From the NCBI GenBank assembly GCA_934272745.1, contig CAKQSI010000067.1, forward strand, positions 1-5,056: DNA of 5,056 nt, given 5' to 3'. This document shows positions 1 to 5,002 of the stretch, one piece after another. Below the pieces are notes generated by a model. The model saw nothing but the letters and a program-made list of their open reading frames with translations. It did no database searches and was not told where the DNA came from. The DNA is from an uncultured Clostridia bacterium. Its GTDB lineage: Bacteria > Bacillota > Clostridia > Christensenellales > Borkfalkiaceae. How positions within the stretch are numbered: position 1 is the stretch's first letter; the number at the start of each line of letters is the position of its first letter. The translations under genes were made by a program, and so were the position numbers.

Positions 1-251
1 CCCGCCGCCCCGTTTCTTTTTATTCTGTATTCCGTCCGTTTTTCATTCGGAATCCCGCCGGCTTTTACATTTCTCGTTCTCCGGAATCCCGCGGCAGTCG
101 GTTTCCGAAGCGAAAACACCCGGATATAATAAAACCTGTCTTTTCTCCGTCTTCCGGCACGGCTCGGCACGCGGAACGTAAGGCGGGAATTGCCCCGCTT
201 CCCCTACCGGGGACGTCTTTTCCACGGCGGCAACGCGTTTGCTTTTGCGCG
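1..251. other. Intergenic tail downstream of the lipoprotein gene, no gene seen
   Basis: No open frame here has a ribosome binding site or protein-like composition, and the frames that are open look like GC-rich shadow reading. An 11-bp direct repeat CGGAATCCCGC lies at 48-58 and 82-92. A 6-bp inverted repeat (AACGCG at 232-237, CGCGTT at 248-253) overlaps the lipoprotein stop codon. Further small GC hairpins occur around 181-212. None is followed by a clear U tract on the minus strand, so I cannot name the terminator of the lipoprotein gene. Confidence 0.5.
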
Positions 252-3074
252 TTACGCTTTAGCAATCGTCCCGTCCGTACAAATCACGGTATAGTCGCCG
301 GTTCCGGCATCGAATTCCATGGCGCCCTTGATTGCGGTTTTCCATTCCGCAACGGTACCGCCGAAGCGAATGGTCTTTAATTTAGCACAATTCATCAGCG
401 CGCTGTAGCCCACGGAGGACAATCCCGCGGGGAGCGAAATTTCGGTCAATTCCTCGCAGAAAGCAAACGTGCTCGATTCCAGCGTCTTGACGCCTGCGGG
501 AATGGTAACGGATTTCAGCGAAGTACAGGACTGGAACGCGTTCTGCCCGATTACGGTCACCCCGCCGAAGTCGACGGAAGTAAGTTCGCTGCAGAACGAA
601 AACGCTCCGGAACGGATAGTCGTAACGGCGGCAGGCAGCACAAGCGTCGTAATTTTGGATTCCACAAACGCGTTGTCGCCGATGATCGTCACGCTGCCGT
701 CCGAGGGAATGACGCTGTGCGCGTTGCCGTATACTACGGTTTTCGCTGCCGCGTCGATAATGCAGTTGCCGGAAGCCGTCAACTTTCCGCCTGCAACAAT
801 CCGGATATCCGCAAGGTTGTCGCAGTCCAAAAACGCCCCCATTCTGATACTTCTTAAGCTGTTGGGAAGCGAGATCGAAGTCATTCTGCCACAACTGTCA
901 AACGCATAGGATCCGAGGATTTCCGTACCGGCAGGCACTTCCGCCCTGGTCGAACCCGTCACGGTAGTTCCTGCGATCAGGGTATTTTTGGAAATGTTGA
1001 TCACGCAGTTGTTCTGACTGCGGTACGTCGTGTTGCCGGGATCCACTTCGATGGTTTCAAGAGAAGGACATTGCGCAAAGGGATTGTTATGTCCAAGCGA
1101 AGTCACGCCTGCGGGGATTCGGATCTCCGTAAGCAAAGCACATTCCCAAAACGCCTCGTCCCCGATGGTTGTAAGTCCCGAACCCAGCGTAACCGAACGC
1201 AGAGATTTGCATGCTTCAAACGCGCCGGCGGCAACTTCGGTCACCGCGTCGGGAATAACCGCCTGTTCGAGCGCATAACATCCCGTAAACGAATACGCTC
1301 CAACCCGTTCCAACGTTTCCGGAAAGGTGATCTGCCGCAGATTTTTGCACCCGCTGAACGCGGCGACGCCGATTTCGGTCACGCCTTCGGGGAGCGTCAT
1401 TTCGGTAATCCATTCTCTTTTGGCAAACGCAGAAGTGCCGATCTTCTTCACCCCTTGGGGGAAAACGTCAAACTGACCGCCGGCAACCAGCGTGCCGGTT
1501 TCCTTTTCGATCAGACAGTTATTGCTTGCGCGGTAAGTCTGGTTTTCGTCGCTGACGAAGACGTATTTCAAGCCGGAAGCCTTGGAAAGACCGCCGTTCA
1601 GCGTACGTATGTTTTTTCCGAATTTGACGGAAACGACGCCGCTGAGATCCATGTCGCCTAAAATGCCGACGACGGGATGGGTGATGTGTTCGTCCGGAAT
1701 TTCGATTGTCGTCAAAGGCTCGGATCCGATGATGCCGGACACGTAATACTGATTTTTATTATTCGGATCCTCATAGTATTCCAGACGATCCCAGATTGCG
1801 ACCAGATTGAAGTTGCGCTTGGCTCCCTTTTCGATTTTGATGATGGTTTCTCCCGTTTCCACCACTCTCCAACCGCCGAAGGTGTATTCGCTACCCGACG
1901 GTCTTTGCAGAGAAAATTCTTCTGTTTCGATGTATTCGGTGGGGTTCCCTTCGGGAAGAATGCCGCCGTTGGCATCGTAATGGACGTAATAAAGTTTATA
2001 AATGATCGCATTGACGGTCACGTCTTCGGTCACGCAGGAGAGATCGAAATCTTCCCAGGAGATGCGATAGCCTTCCACGGCGATGACTTCGGGAATTTCC
2101 GTAAACGCGGCAAGATCTTTCACCGCAAATTCGCGGGGGTCCTGCCCTTCCTGCAAAAATCTGACGCGGTGCGTTTCTCTCGTAATCGTGACGGTCGTAT
2201 AACGGGAAGTTTCCGAAAGGGCGTAGTTCGGGTTGGATTCTTCGGTCATCGCCGCCGTTACAACGTACTCTCCCTCTTCGATCACGTCGCCGTCGTAAGC
2301 CAGTTCCACGCCCACGCGGTCGCCCGAAAGGACGCCTTCTACCGCGGCGGAAAGTTCTTTATGCGCATTGCCGTCATAACGGAAAGTCGTTTCTCCGGTG
2401 AATTCCACTTCCAGCACGCGCTTTTCGATGGTAAGCGTGACGGTCTTGTCTTCGATTCTTTCGTAATTTTTGCTGTCGCCCGTAAAGTGCGCGGTCACGG
2501 GATAGGTCCCGACTTCGGTCTTCCCGTTGTTTTCGTAAGTGACGGTCACGCCGTCCGGCAGATTTTTTGCCCGTACGGAATGTTCGTTTTTGTCGTACGT
2601 TACGGTTTCGTCCGAAAATCCGACGCCGCTCATATCGTACGTCGCTTTTTCGATTTTCAGCGTCGCGGTCAGCTCCGCGCGCTTTGCTCCGCGAACGGAA
2701 ACGATCGCCGTTACGGTATAAGTACCGACGTCCGTCTTTCCGTTGTTTTCGTAAGTAACCGTTACGCCGTCCGGTAAATTCTCTTCAACCGCAAGATAGT
2801 GCGCGTCGCCGGTGTAGGTCACCGTTTTATCCGCAAAGGTCAGCTGTGGCAGCGGTTCCTCGGTGGGCTCGGTCGTGGGTTCTATGGTCGGCTCCGTTGT
2901 GGGCGCCGGGGTCGGCTCCGCTGTAGGCGCCGGGGTCGGCTGCTCGGTGGTTACAGAAACCGTGACCGACGGGGTTTCCGTAGGATTCGGCTCCTTGCCG
3001 CCGCAAGCGGAAATTCCGCAGCAAAGCGACGCCGCAAGCGCTATCGTCCCTAACAAAGAAAATAGTTTTTTCAC
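252..3074 (-). CDS. BspA-type leucine-rich-repeat surface lipoprotein with MBG-like and InlB-B-like domains
   Basis: This is a predicted surface-anchored adhesion or ligand-binding lipoprotein of 940 residues. Seen, numbering from the GTG start: a Lys-Lys n-region and hydrophobic core, lipobox ISA-C with Cys24; a Thr/Pro/Glu stalk at about 28-75; two closely related MBG-like domains at about 78-142 and 150-218, sharing the phrase NLPDGVTVTYENNGKT; a third divergent one at about 224-299; a degenerate then a clear InlB B-repeat/Flg_new module at about 302-360 and 362-428 (YDANGG, FGGW, LVAIW); and about twelve LRR_5/BspA repeats from about 452 to 905 with the pattern IGxxAFxxCxxLxxIxLPxGVT. Three short inserts of the YRSQNNCVI...TLIAG type interrupt the repeats, and a C-terminal cap reads FGGTVAEW...TVICTDGTI. 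The start is GTG at 3074 because AAAGGAG lies 9 nt upstream and the signal peptide then begins MKKLFSLL. In-frame ATGs at 3113 and 3110 add 13 charged residues, lack a ribosome binding site and fall at the edge of a leader hairpin. Known of the family: BspA-like proteins bind host or matrix proteins, but the ligand here is unknown. It has its own promoter and seems monocistronic. Confidence 0.93.
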   Translation of the reverse strand: MKKLFSLLGTIALAASLCCGISACGGKEPNPTETPSVTVSVTTEQPTPAPTAEPTPAPTTEPTIEPTTEPTEEPLPQLTFADKTVTYTGDAHYLAVEENLPDGVTVTYENNGKTDVGTYTVTAIVSVRGAKRAELTATLKIEKATYDMSGVGFSDETVTYDKNEHSVRAKNLPDGVTVTYENNGKTEVGTYPVTAHFTGDSKNYERIEDKTVTLTIEKRVLEVEFTGETTFRYDGNAHKELSAAVEGVLSGDRVGVELAYDGDVIEEGEYVVTAAMTEESNPNYALSETSRYTTVTITRETHRVRFLQEGQDPREFAVKDLAAFTEIPEVIAVEGYRISWEDFDLSCVTEDVTVNAIIYKLYYVHYDANGGILPEGNPTEYIETEEFSLQRPSGSEYTFGGWRVVETGETIIKIEKGAKRNFNLVAIWDRLEYYEDPNNKNQYYVSGIIGSEPLTTIEIPDEHITHPVVGILGDMDLSGVVSVKFGKNIRTLNGGLSKASGLKYVFVSDENQTYRASNNCLIEKETGTLVAGGQFDVFPQGVKKIGTSAFAKREWITEMTLPEGVTEIGVAAFSGCKNLRQITFPETLERVGAYSFTGCYALEQAVIPDAVTEVAAGAFEACKSLRSVTLGSGLTTIGDEAFWECALLTEIRIPAGVTSLGHNNPFAQCPSLETIEVDPGNTTYRSQNNCVINISKNTLIAGTTVTGSTRAEVPAGTEILGSYAFDSCGRMTSISLPNSLRSIRMGAFLDCDNLADIRIVAGGKLTASGNCIIDAAAKTVVYGNAHSVIPSDGSVTIIGDNAFVESKITTLVLPAAVTTIRSGAFSFCSELTSVDFGGVTVIGQNAFQSCTSLKSVTIPAGVKTLESSTFAFCEELTEISLPAGLSSVGYSALMNCAKLKTIRFGGTVAEWKTAIKGAMEFDAGTGDYTVICTDGTIAKA
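2494..2565 (-). repeat. Internal duplication, copy in the second MBG-like domain
   Basis: This 72-bp stretch matches 2710-2781 at an offset of exactly 216 bp (72 codons), including the identical run CCGTTGTTTTCGTAAGT and a shared GCCGTCCGG. It encodes the phrase around NLPDGVTVTYENNGKT. The nucleotide-level similarity suggests duplication of a whole MBG module inside the gene. Confidence 0.8.
2710..2781 (-). repeat. Internal duplication, copy in the first MBG-like domain
   Basis: This is the partner of 2494-2565. The differences are mostly synonymous or conservative (TDVGTYTVTA here, TEVGTYPVTA in the other copy), consistent with selection on the protein after duplication. Confidence 0.8.
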
Positions 3075-3083
3075 GATGTTTTT

Positions 3084-3090
3084 CTCCTTT
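3084..3090 (-). promoter_or_regulatory. Ribosome binding site that decides the GTG start of the lipoprotein
   Basis: On the minus strand AAAGGAG ends 9 nt before the GTG at 3074-3072. The upstream ATGs at 3113 and 3110 have no purine-rich Shine-Dalgarno sequence in front of them. This site therefore fixes the shorter, 940-residue product with a normal lipoprotein signal peptide. Confidence 0.88.
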
Positions 3091-3109
3091 TTGTGTTCTT
3101 CCTTCGTCA

Positions 3110-3134
3110 TCATAAAACCGCAATCGTTTTATGA
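3110..3134 (-). promoter_or_regulatory. Leader hairpin 2 of the lipoprotein mRNA
   Basis: A perfect 9-bp inverted repeat (TCATAAAAC at 3110-3118, GTTTTATGA at 3126-3134) encloses a 7-nt loop. It lies in the 5' leader between the promoter and the ribosome binding site. It has no U tract, so it is not an obvious terminator; an mRNA-stability or protein-binding element is possible. Confidence 0.6.
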
Positions 3135-3141
3135 GTTTTGT

Positions 3142-3166
3142 ATAGAATTGTTCCCCGCAATTCTAT
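3142..3166 (-). promoter_or_regulatory. Leader hairpin 1 at the predicted transcription start
   Basis: A perfect 9-bp inverted repeat (ATAGAATTG at 3142-3150, CAATTCTAT at 3158-3166) encloses a 7-nt loop. Given the -10 box at 3174-3179, the predicted start is about 3167, so this stem would form the extreme 5' end of the mRNA. It could be a 5' stabilising stem-loop or a double-stranded operator just downstream of the promoter. Confidence 0.6.
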
Positions 3167-3173
3167 CTGATAT

Positions 3174-3202
3174 AGTATAATACCATTTCCCTGTTTTGTC
3201 AA
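3174..3202 (-). promoter_or_regulatory. Vegetative (sigma-A type) promoter of the lipoprotein gene
   Basis: On the minus strand TTGACA (3202-3197) and TATACT (3179-3174) are separated by exactly 17 bp. This is a full-consensus -35 and a 5/6 -10. The predicted start near 3167 gives a leader of about 93 nt before the GTG. Confidence 0.85.
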
Positions 3203-3330
3203 GAACATTCAATGCCGGCAAGCGCCACGGAATTATCGGCAATGTACCGAAACTAACATCGTTTACAATTCCTTTCTATCGGCGGCCGGTCGACGCCGCC
3301 CTGCTGTCGGGCCCCTACGGGGGCTTACTT

Positions 3331-3380
3331 GCAAAAGAAAACGCAGCCTTCGCACTTTACCGCAGAGCGGGCAAGGTCTG
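3331..3380 (-). terminator. Probable end of the structured RNA: bulged stem plus T-rich tract
   Basis: On the minus strand the arm CAGACCTTGC (3380-3371) can pair imperfectly with GCGAAGGCTG (3353-3344), enclosing a small CCGC/GCGG hairpin. The sequence then runs into GCGTTTTCTTTT. The stem carries bulges, so this is weaker than the other terminators in the window. Confidence 0.4.
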
Positions 3381-3561
3381 ACTTATGGGCAGACAGCCTT
3401 GGTTTTCGTCCCCGCTCCGACTTTCTGTTTTAAGAAAATCTTCCTTTAGAAAGGATGTGCCGCCCGGGGGAGGATTCCCCGGGCGGCACCACACACATAA
3501 AAGCTCTCCCATTTTTGTTGCAGAGGAGGCAGATAATTCGGAAAGGAATCCCAACCTTTCC
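3333..3561 (-). ncRNA. Candidate structured non-coding RNA or regulatory leader, family unknown
   Basis: About 229 nt lie downstream of a near-consensus promoter and contain no ORF with a ribosome binding site. Seen, in order of transcription: a 7-bp hairpin exactly at the predicted start (3555-3561 with 3540-3546); an irregular rod whose base can pair 3521-3528 with 3415-3418 and 3424-3427; a 13-bp perfect GC hairpin at its tip (3457-3489); a small palindrome TCCTTTAGAAAGGA (3442-3455); a second hairpin pairing 3390-3401 with 3371-3380; and a bulged stem followed by TTTTCTTTT (3341-3333). I see no signature of SRP RNA, tmRNA or RNase P RNA. A divergent 6S-like RNA cannot be excluded. Alternatively it is a leader with an attenuator. 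The lipoprotein promoter begins about 130 bp downstream. The pairing was done by hand. Confidence 0.5.
3457..3489 (-). repeat. 13-bp perfect GC-rich inverted repeat
   Basis: GTGCCGCCCGGGG (3457-3469) and its exact reverse complement (3477-3489) flank a 7-nt loop. Neither side is followed by a run of T, so it is unlikely to be a simple terminator. It lies centrally in the candidate RNA, where it would cap the long rod. Confidence 0.85.
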
Positions 3562-3567
3562 AAAGGC

Positions 3568-3596
3568 ATTTTAGCACGCGGATCTCTCCTTGTCAA
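3568..3596 (-). promoter_or_regulatory. Strong promoter of the structured RNA
   Basis: On the minus strand TTGACA (3596-3591) and TAAAAT (3573-3568) are spaced by 17 bp. The predicted start is about G3561, the first base of a hairpin. Immediately upstream is a long A/T-rich block that could act as an UP element. The sequence TAAAAATGCTTGACAA here recurs exactly at the small-gene promoter. Confidence 0.8.
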
Positions 3597-3599
3597 GCA

Positions 3600-3670
3600 T
3601 TTTTAAATATTTATTTGAATATTTTCTATGTTTTTGAAAAAAATAAATATTTTGAAAATATTTTAATAAG
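3600..3670 (-). promoter_or_regulatory. A/T-rich upstream block, possible UP element or curved DNA
   Basis: About 70 bp almost without G or C, with repeated A and T tracts, sit directly behind the -35 box of the RNA promoter. A 9-bp inverted repeat (AATATTTTC at 3618-3626, GAAAATATT at 3654-3662) is embedded in it. Such blocks often raise expression of stable-RNA promoters; that role is inferred here. Confidence 0.45.
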
Positions 3671-3824
3671 AAAACTTGTTTCTTTACGTTCCCGCCTGCA
3701 AGCGGATGGAAGCTGCTTGCACATAGAAATTGCCATCTTGCCCCGATTTCACATTTCTTTAATGGTTTCCGCCTTTATTATTGCCGTTTGCAATATGATC
3801 GACGGTAAAAAGAAGTAAAACTCA
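3671..3824. other. Intergenic stretch with two small hairpins, no convincing gene
   Basis: TGCAAGC (3697-3703) and GCTTGCA (3715-3721) form a perfect 7-bp stem, and ATTGC/GCAAT around 3780-3794 forms a 5-bp one. A 67-codon plus-strand frame beginning with TTG at 3615 ends in Lys-Lys-Lys-TAA at 3818, just before the terminator hairpin. It has no ribosome binding site and starts inside the A/T block. A plus-strand transcript ending at the hairpin is possible but not shown. Confidence 0.35.
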
Positions 3825-3864
3825 ATAAAGCAAGGCACTCCAAACACGGGGTGCCTTGCTTTAT
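3825..3864 (-). terminator. Intrinsic terminator of the two-gene operon (possibly bidirectional)
   Basis: ATAAAGCAAGGCAC (3825-3838) and its exact reverse complement (3851-3864) make a 14-bp stem. It extends by about three more pairs, one of them G-T, to a 6-nt loop. On the minus strand the stem runs into TTTATTGAGTTTTAC, the better T-rich tail. On the plus strand it runs only into TTTATCCCC. It lies 15 bp past the 52-codon gene's stop. Confidence 0.75.
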
Positions 3865-3879
3865 CCCCTCGGCGGAGAT

Positions 3880-4038
3880 TTAAGCGCAAAATTTGCCCCG
3901 CATGGCATATAAACTGCGCATTTGTTTATTCATTTGCCATTCTCGGTTATTTTCAATATGCCGAGTATCCGCATCGAATTGACTTCTAATACATTCATCT
4001 AACCCCAAAGGACAAATTTTATCATTTTCAGTCATCAT
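3880..4038 (-). CDS. Small hypothetical protein, 52 aa, translationally coupled to the upstream gene
   Basis: I do not recognise this protein. It starts MMTENDKICPLGLDEC and ends MRGKFCA, with cysteines at 9, 16 and 51, is rich in charged and polar residues, and has no membrane segment or signal peptide. The ribosome binding site GAGGA (4048-4044) overlaps the TGA stop of the 123-codon gene (4049-4047). It is 5 nt from the first ATG (4038) and 8 nt from the second (4035), so either Met may be used. The 8-nt intergenic gap and overlapping signal indicate one transcript and translational coupling. The CPxGxxEC spacing could suggest a metal or disulfide site, but one cysteine pair is too little to claim it. 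Its composition is AT-rich like its partner and unlike the lipoprotein gene. A terminator follows 15 bp after the stop. Confidence 0.7.
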   Translation of the reverse strand: MMTENDKICPLGLDECIRSQFDADTRHIENNREWQMNKQMRSLYAMRGKFCA

Positions 4039-4046
4039 TATGTTCC

Positions 4047-4418
4047 TCAATTATATTTTTCAAACCGACTGATTGTTTTTATGCCTGATTTTCCATCGTT
4101 TACCAAGCACTGTTTTGGCGTGTAATGCTCATTATATATAACTCTATACAAATAGCCGAAACACGCGCCCAATCCTTGTTTAACGTGCGGCTCTAATTTT
4201 ATATCAAATAACTTTGTCACGTTATTTTCTCTGCAATAATAGATAAAAGATTTTAACGGAGGTTCTTTTAAATAATCGTTGGCGAACTTTATGTGCCCGA
4301 GCAATTCTTCATCTTTTAATAGTTTTAAAAATAGTTCATAATACGGTTTTGCATCCGTAACGAATTTCTCGCTGCCACGATATGTTTTTAAAAACTGTTC
4401 TTCATCAAATTCTATCAT
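4047..4418 (-). CDS. Hypothetical cytosolic protein, 123 aa, first gene of an AT-rich operon
   Basis: I do not recognise the family. The start at ATG 4418 is chosen because AAGGAAGGGG ends 6 nt upstream. An in-frame ATG at 4478 would add 20 residues but lies within the promoter -35 box. Seen: an acidic, helix-prone N-terminal half (MIEFDEEQFLKTY, then YYELFLKLLKDEELLGHIKF at about 26-45), a middle segment KSFIYYCRENNVTKLFD at about 56-72, and a small hydrophobic glycine-containing stretch QGLGACFGYLYRVIY at 81-95 that is too short and polar for a sure membrane helix. The tail is basic, and cysteines are at 62, 86 and 104. There is no signal peptide. It has its own promoter and shares a transcript with the 52-codon gene. 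Low G+C relative to the lipoprotein gene hints at transfer. A toxin-antitoxin, immunity or phage-derived role is conceivable from the layout only. Confidence 0.82.
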   Translation of the reverse strand: MIEFDEEQFLKTYRGSEKFVTDAKPYYELFLKLLKDEELLGHIKFANDYLKEPPLKSFIYYCRENNVTKLFDIKLEPHVKQGLGACFGYLYRVIYNEHYTPKQCLVNDGKSGIKTISRFEKYN

Positions 4419-4449
4419 ATAATTCCCCTTCCTTTTGTTCTCAATATTG

Positions 4450-4478
4450 TATATATCATATTCTATTGAATTTGTCAA
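4450..4478 (-). promoter_or_regulatory. Promoter of the small two-gene operon
   Basis: On the minus strand TTGACA (4478-4473) is followed after 17 bp by TATATA (4455-4450), a weaker 4/6 -10. The predicted start near 4443 leaves a leader of about 25 nt ending in the ribosome binding site. The upstream 16-mer TAAAAATGCTTGACAA (4487-4472) is identical to that of the structured-RNA promoter. Confidence 0.7.
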
Positions 4479-4575
4479 GCATTTTTACACATTACTAAAA
4501 AATATTGTCTAAGTAAGAATTTGTTCAGTTTACCATGTTTCGCCAATGCCTGCCGTGACTTCATATCGTGCAAAC

Positions 4576-4593
4576 ACCGATGCGCCTGAAATG
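4576..4593 (-). repeat. Degenerate echo of the 5S rRNA 3' flank and terminator arm
   Basis: On the plus strand ACCGATGCG (4576-4584) and TGAAATG (4587-4593) reproduce, in the same order, ACCGATGCG (4982-4990) and TGAAATG (4996-5002) next to the 5S gene. Two nt separate them here and five nt there. The following ATAAAACCAACGCG also resembles ATAAAAACAACGCA in the real terminator. It marks the left border of the tandem array. Confidence 0.55.
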
Positions 4594-4610
4594 ACATAAA
4601 ACCAACGCGC

Positions 4611-4957
4611 GCAAAATCATAGCCGAACAGTCAGATTGGCATAACCCGCAACATAAAAATATCGCGCGCAAAATCATAGCCAAACAGTCGGGTTGCCATA
4701 GCCCGTAATATAAAAACATTGCGCGCAAAATCATAGCCGAACAGTCAGGTTGCCATAGCCCGTAACATAAAATATCGCCCCGCAAAATCATAGCCGAACA
4801 GTCAGGTTGCCATAGCCCGCAACATAAAAATATCGCGCACGTGAAATCAAAGCCGAACAGTCAGGTTGCCGTAACCCGCAACATAAAAATATCGCGCCCC
4901 GCAAAATCATAGCCGAACAGTCAGGTTGCCATAACCCATAACATAAAAACAGCGTAA
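4611..4957. repeat. Tandem minisatellite, six units of 57-60 bp
   Basis: Units begin at 4611, 4668, 4725, 4782, 4841 and 4901, with lengths 57, 57, 57, 59, 60 and a last, diverged copy. Each starts GCAAAATCATAGCCGAACAG (variants in units 2 and 5), continues TCAGGTTGCCATAACCCGCA with a few changes, and ends AACATAAAAATATCGCGC. GTTGC/GCAAC within most units can form a 5-bp stem with an 8-nt loop. There are no unique spacers, so it is not a CRISPR array. It sits right after the rRNA terminator. No function can be assigned. Confidence 0.93.
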
Positions 4958-4960
4958 ATA

Positions 4961-4993
4961 TAAAAACAACGCACCGGAAAAACCGATGCGTTG
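4961..4993 (-). terminator. Intrinsic terminator of the rRNA operon
   Basis: On the minus strand CAACGCATCGG (4993-4983), a TTTTT loop and CCGGTGCGTTG (4977-4967) form an 11-bp stem with one G-U pair. TTTTTATATTTA follows directly. It starts 9 nt after the 5S 3' flank and is the best terminator in the window. Confidence 0.93.
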
Positions 4994-5002
4994 AATGAAA
5001 TG

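Noticed and set aside
181..253. Intrinsic terminator for the lipoprotein gene
   Set aside because: Several GC hairpins exist, but none is followed by a U tract on the minus strand, so no confident terminator can be named.
1677..2777. Long plus-strand frame (366 codons) antisense to the lipoprotein
   Set aside because: It is a shadow of a GC-rich gene on the other strand. It has no ribosome binding site and no domain-like composition, while the minus-strand frame has signal peptide, repeats and domains.
3235..3275. Eight-codon minus-strand peptide (MLVSVHCR) after AAAGGA
   Set aside because: It is too short to judge, the spacing to the AAAGGA is 10 nt, and it lies between two transcription units without further support. 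It is probably chance.
3470..3500. T-box-like phrase GTGGTGCCGC in the structured RNA
   Set aside because: It sits within a perfect 13-bp hairpin, only about 65 nt after the predicted start. That leaves no room for a T-box Stem I, and no aminoacyl-tRNA synthetase or amino-acid gene follows.
3357..3596. Minus-strand 79-codon frame across the structured RNA
   Set aside because: Its ATG lies inside the -35 box of the promoter, it has no ribosome binding site, and the perfect GC hairpin would be an odd coding sequence.
3615..3818. Plus-strand 67-codon frame
   Set aside because: It begins with TTG inside an A/T block with no ribosome binding site, and its composition changes abruptly midway. At best it is a gene remnant.
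4561..4791. Minus-strand 76-codon frame with repeated MILRA(x)FLCYGLWQPDCSA
   Set aside because: It is only the translation of the 57-bp tandem repeat, which is 19 codons long and so stays open. There is no ribosome binding site before its ATG, and the neighbouring 59- and 60-bp units break the 19-codon periodicity.
4611..4957. CRISPR array
   Set aside because: The whole 57-60-bp unit is conserved; there are no short repeats alternating with unique spacers, and no cas genes.
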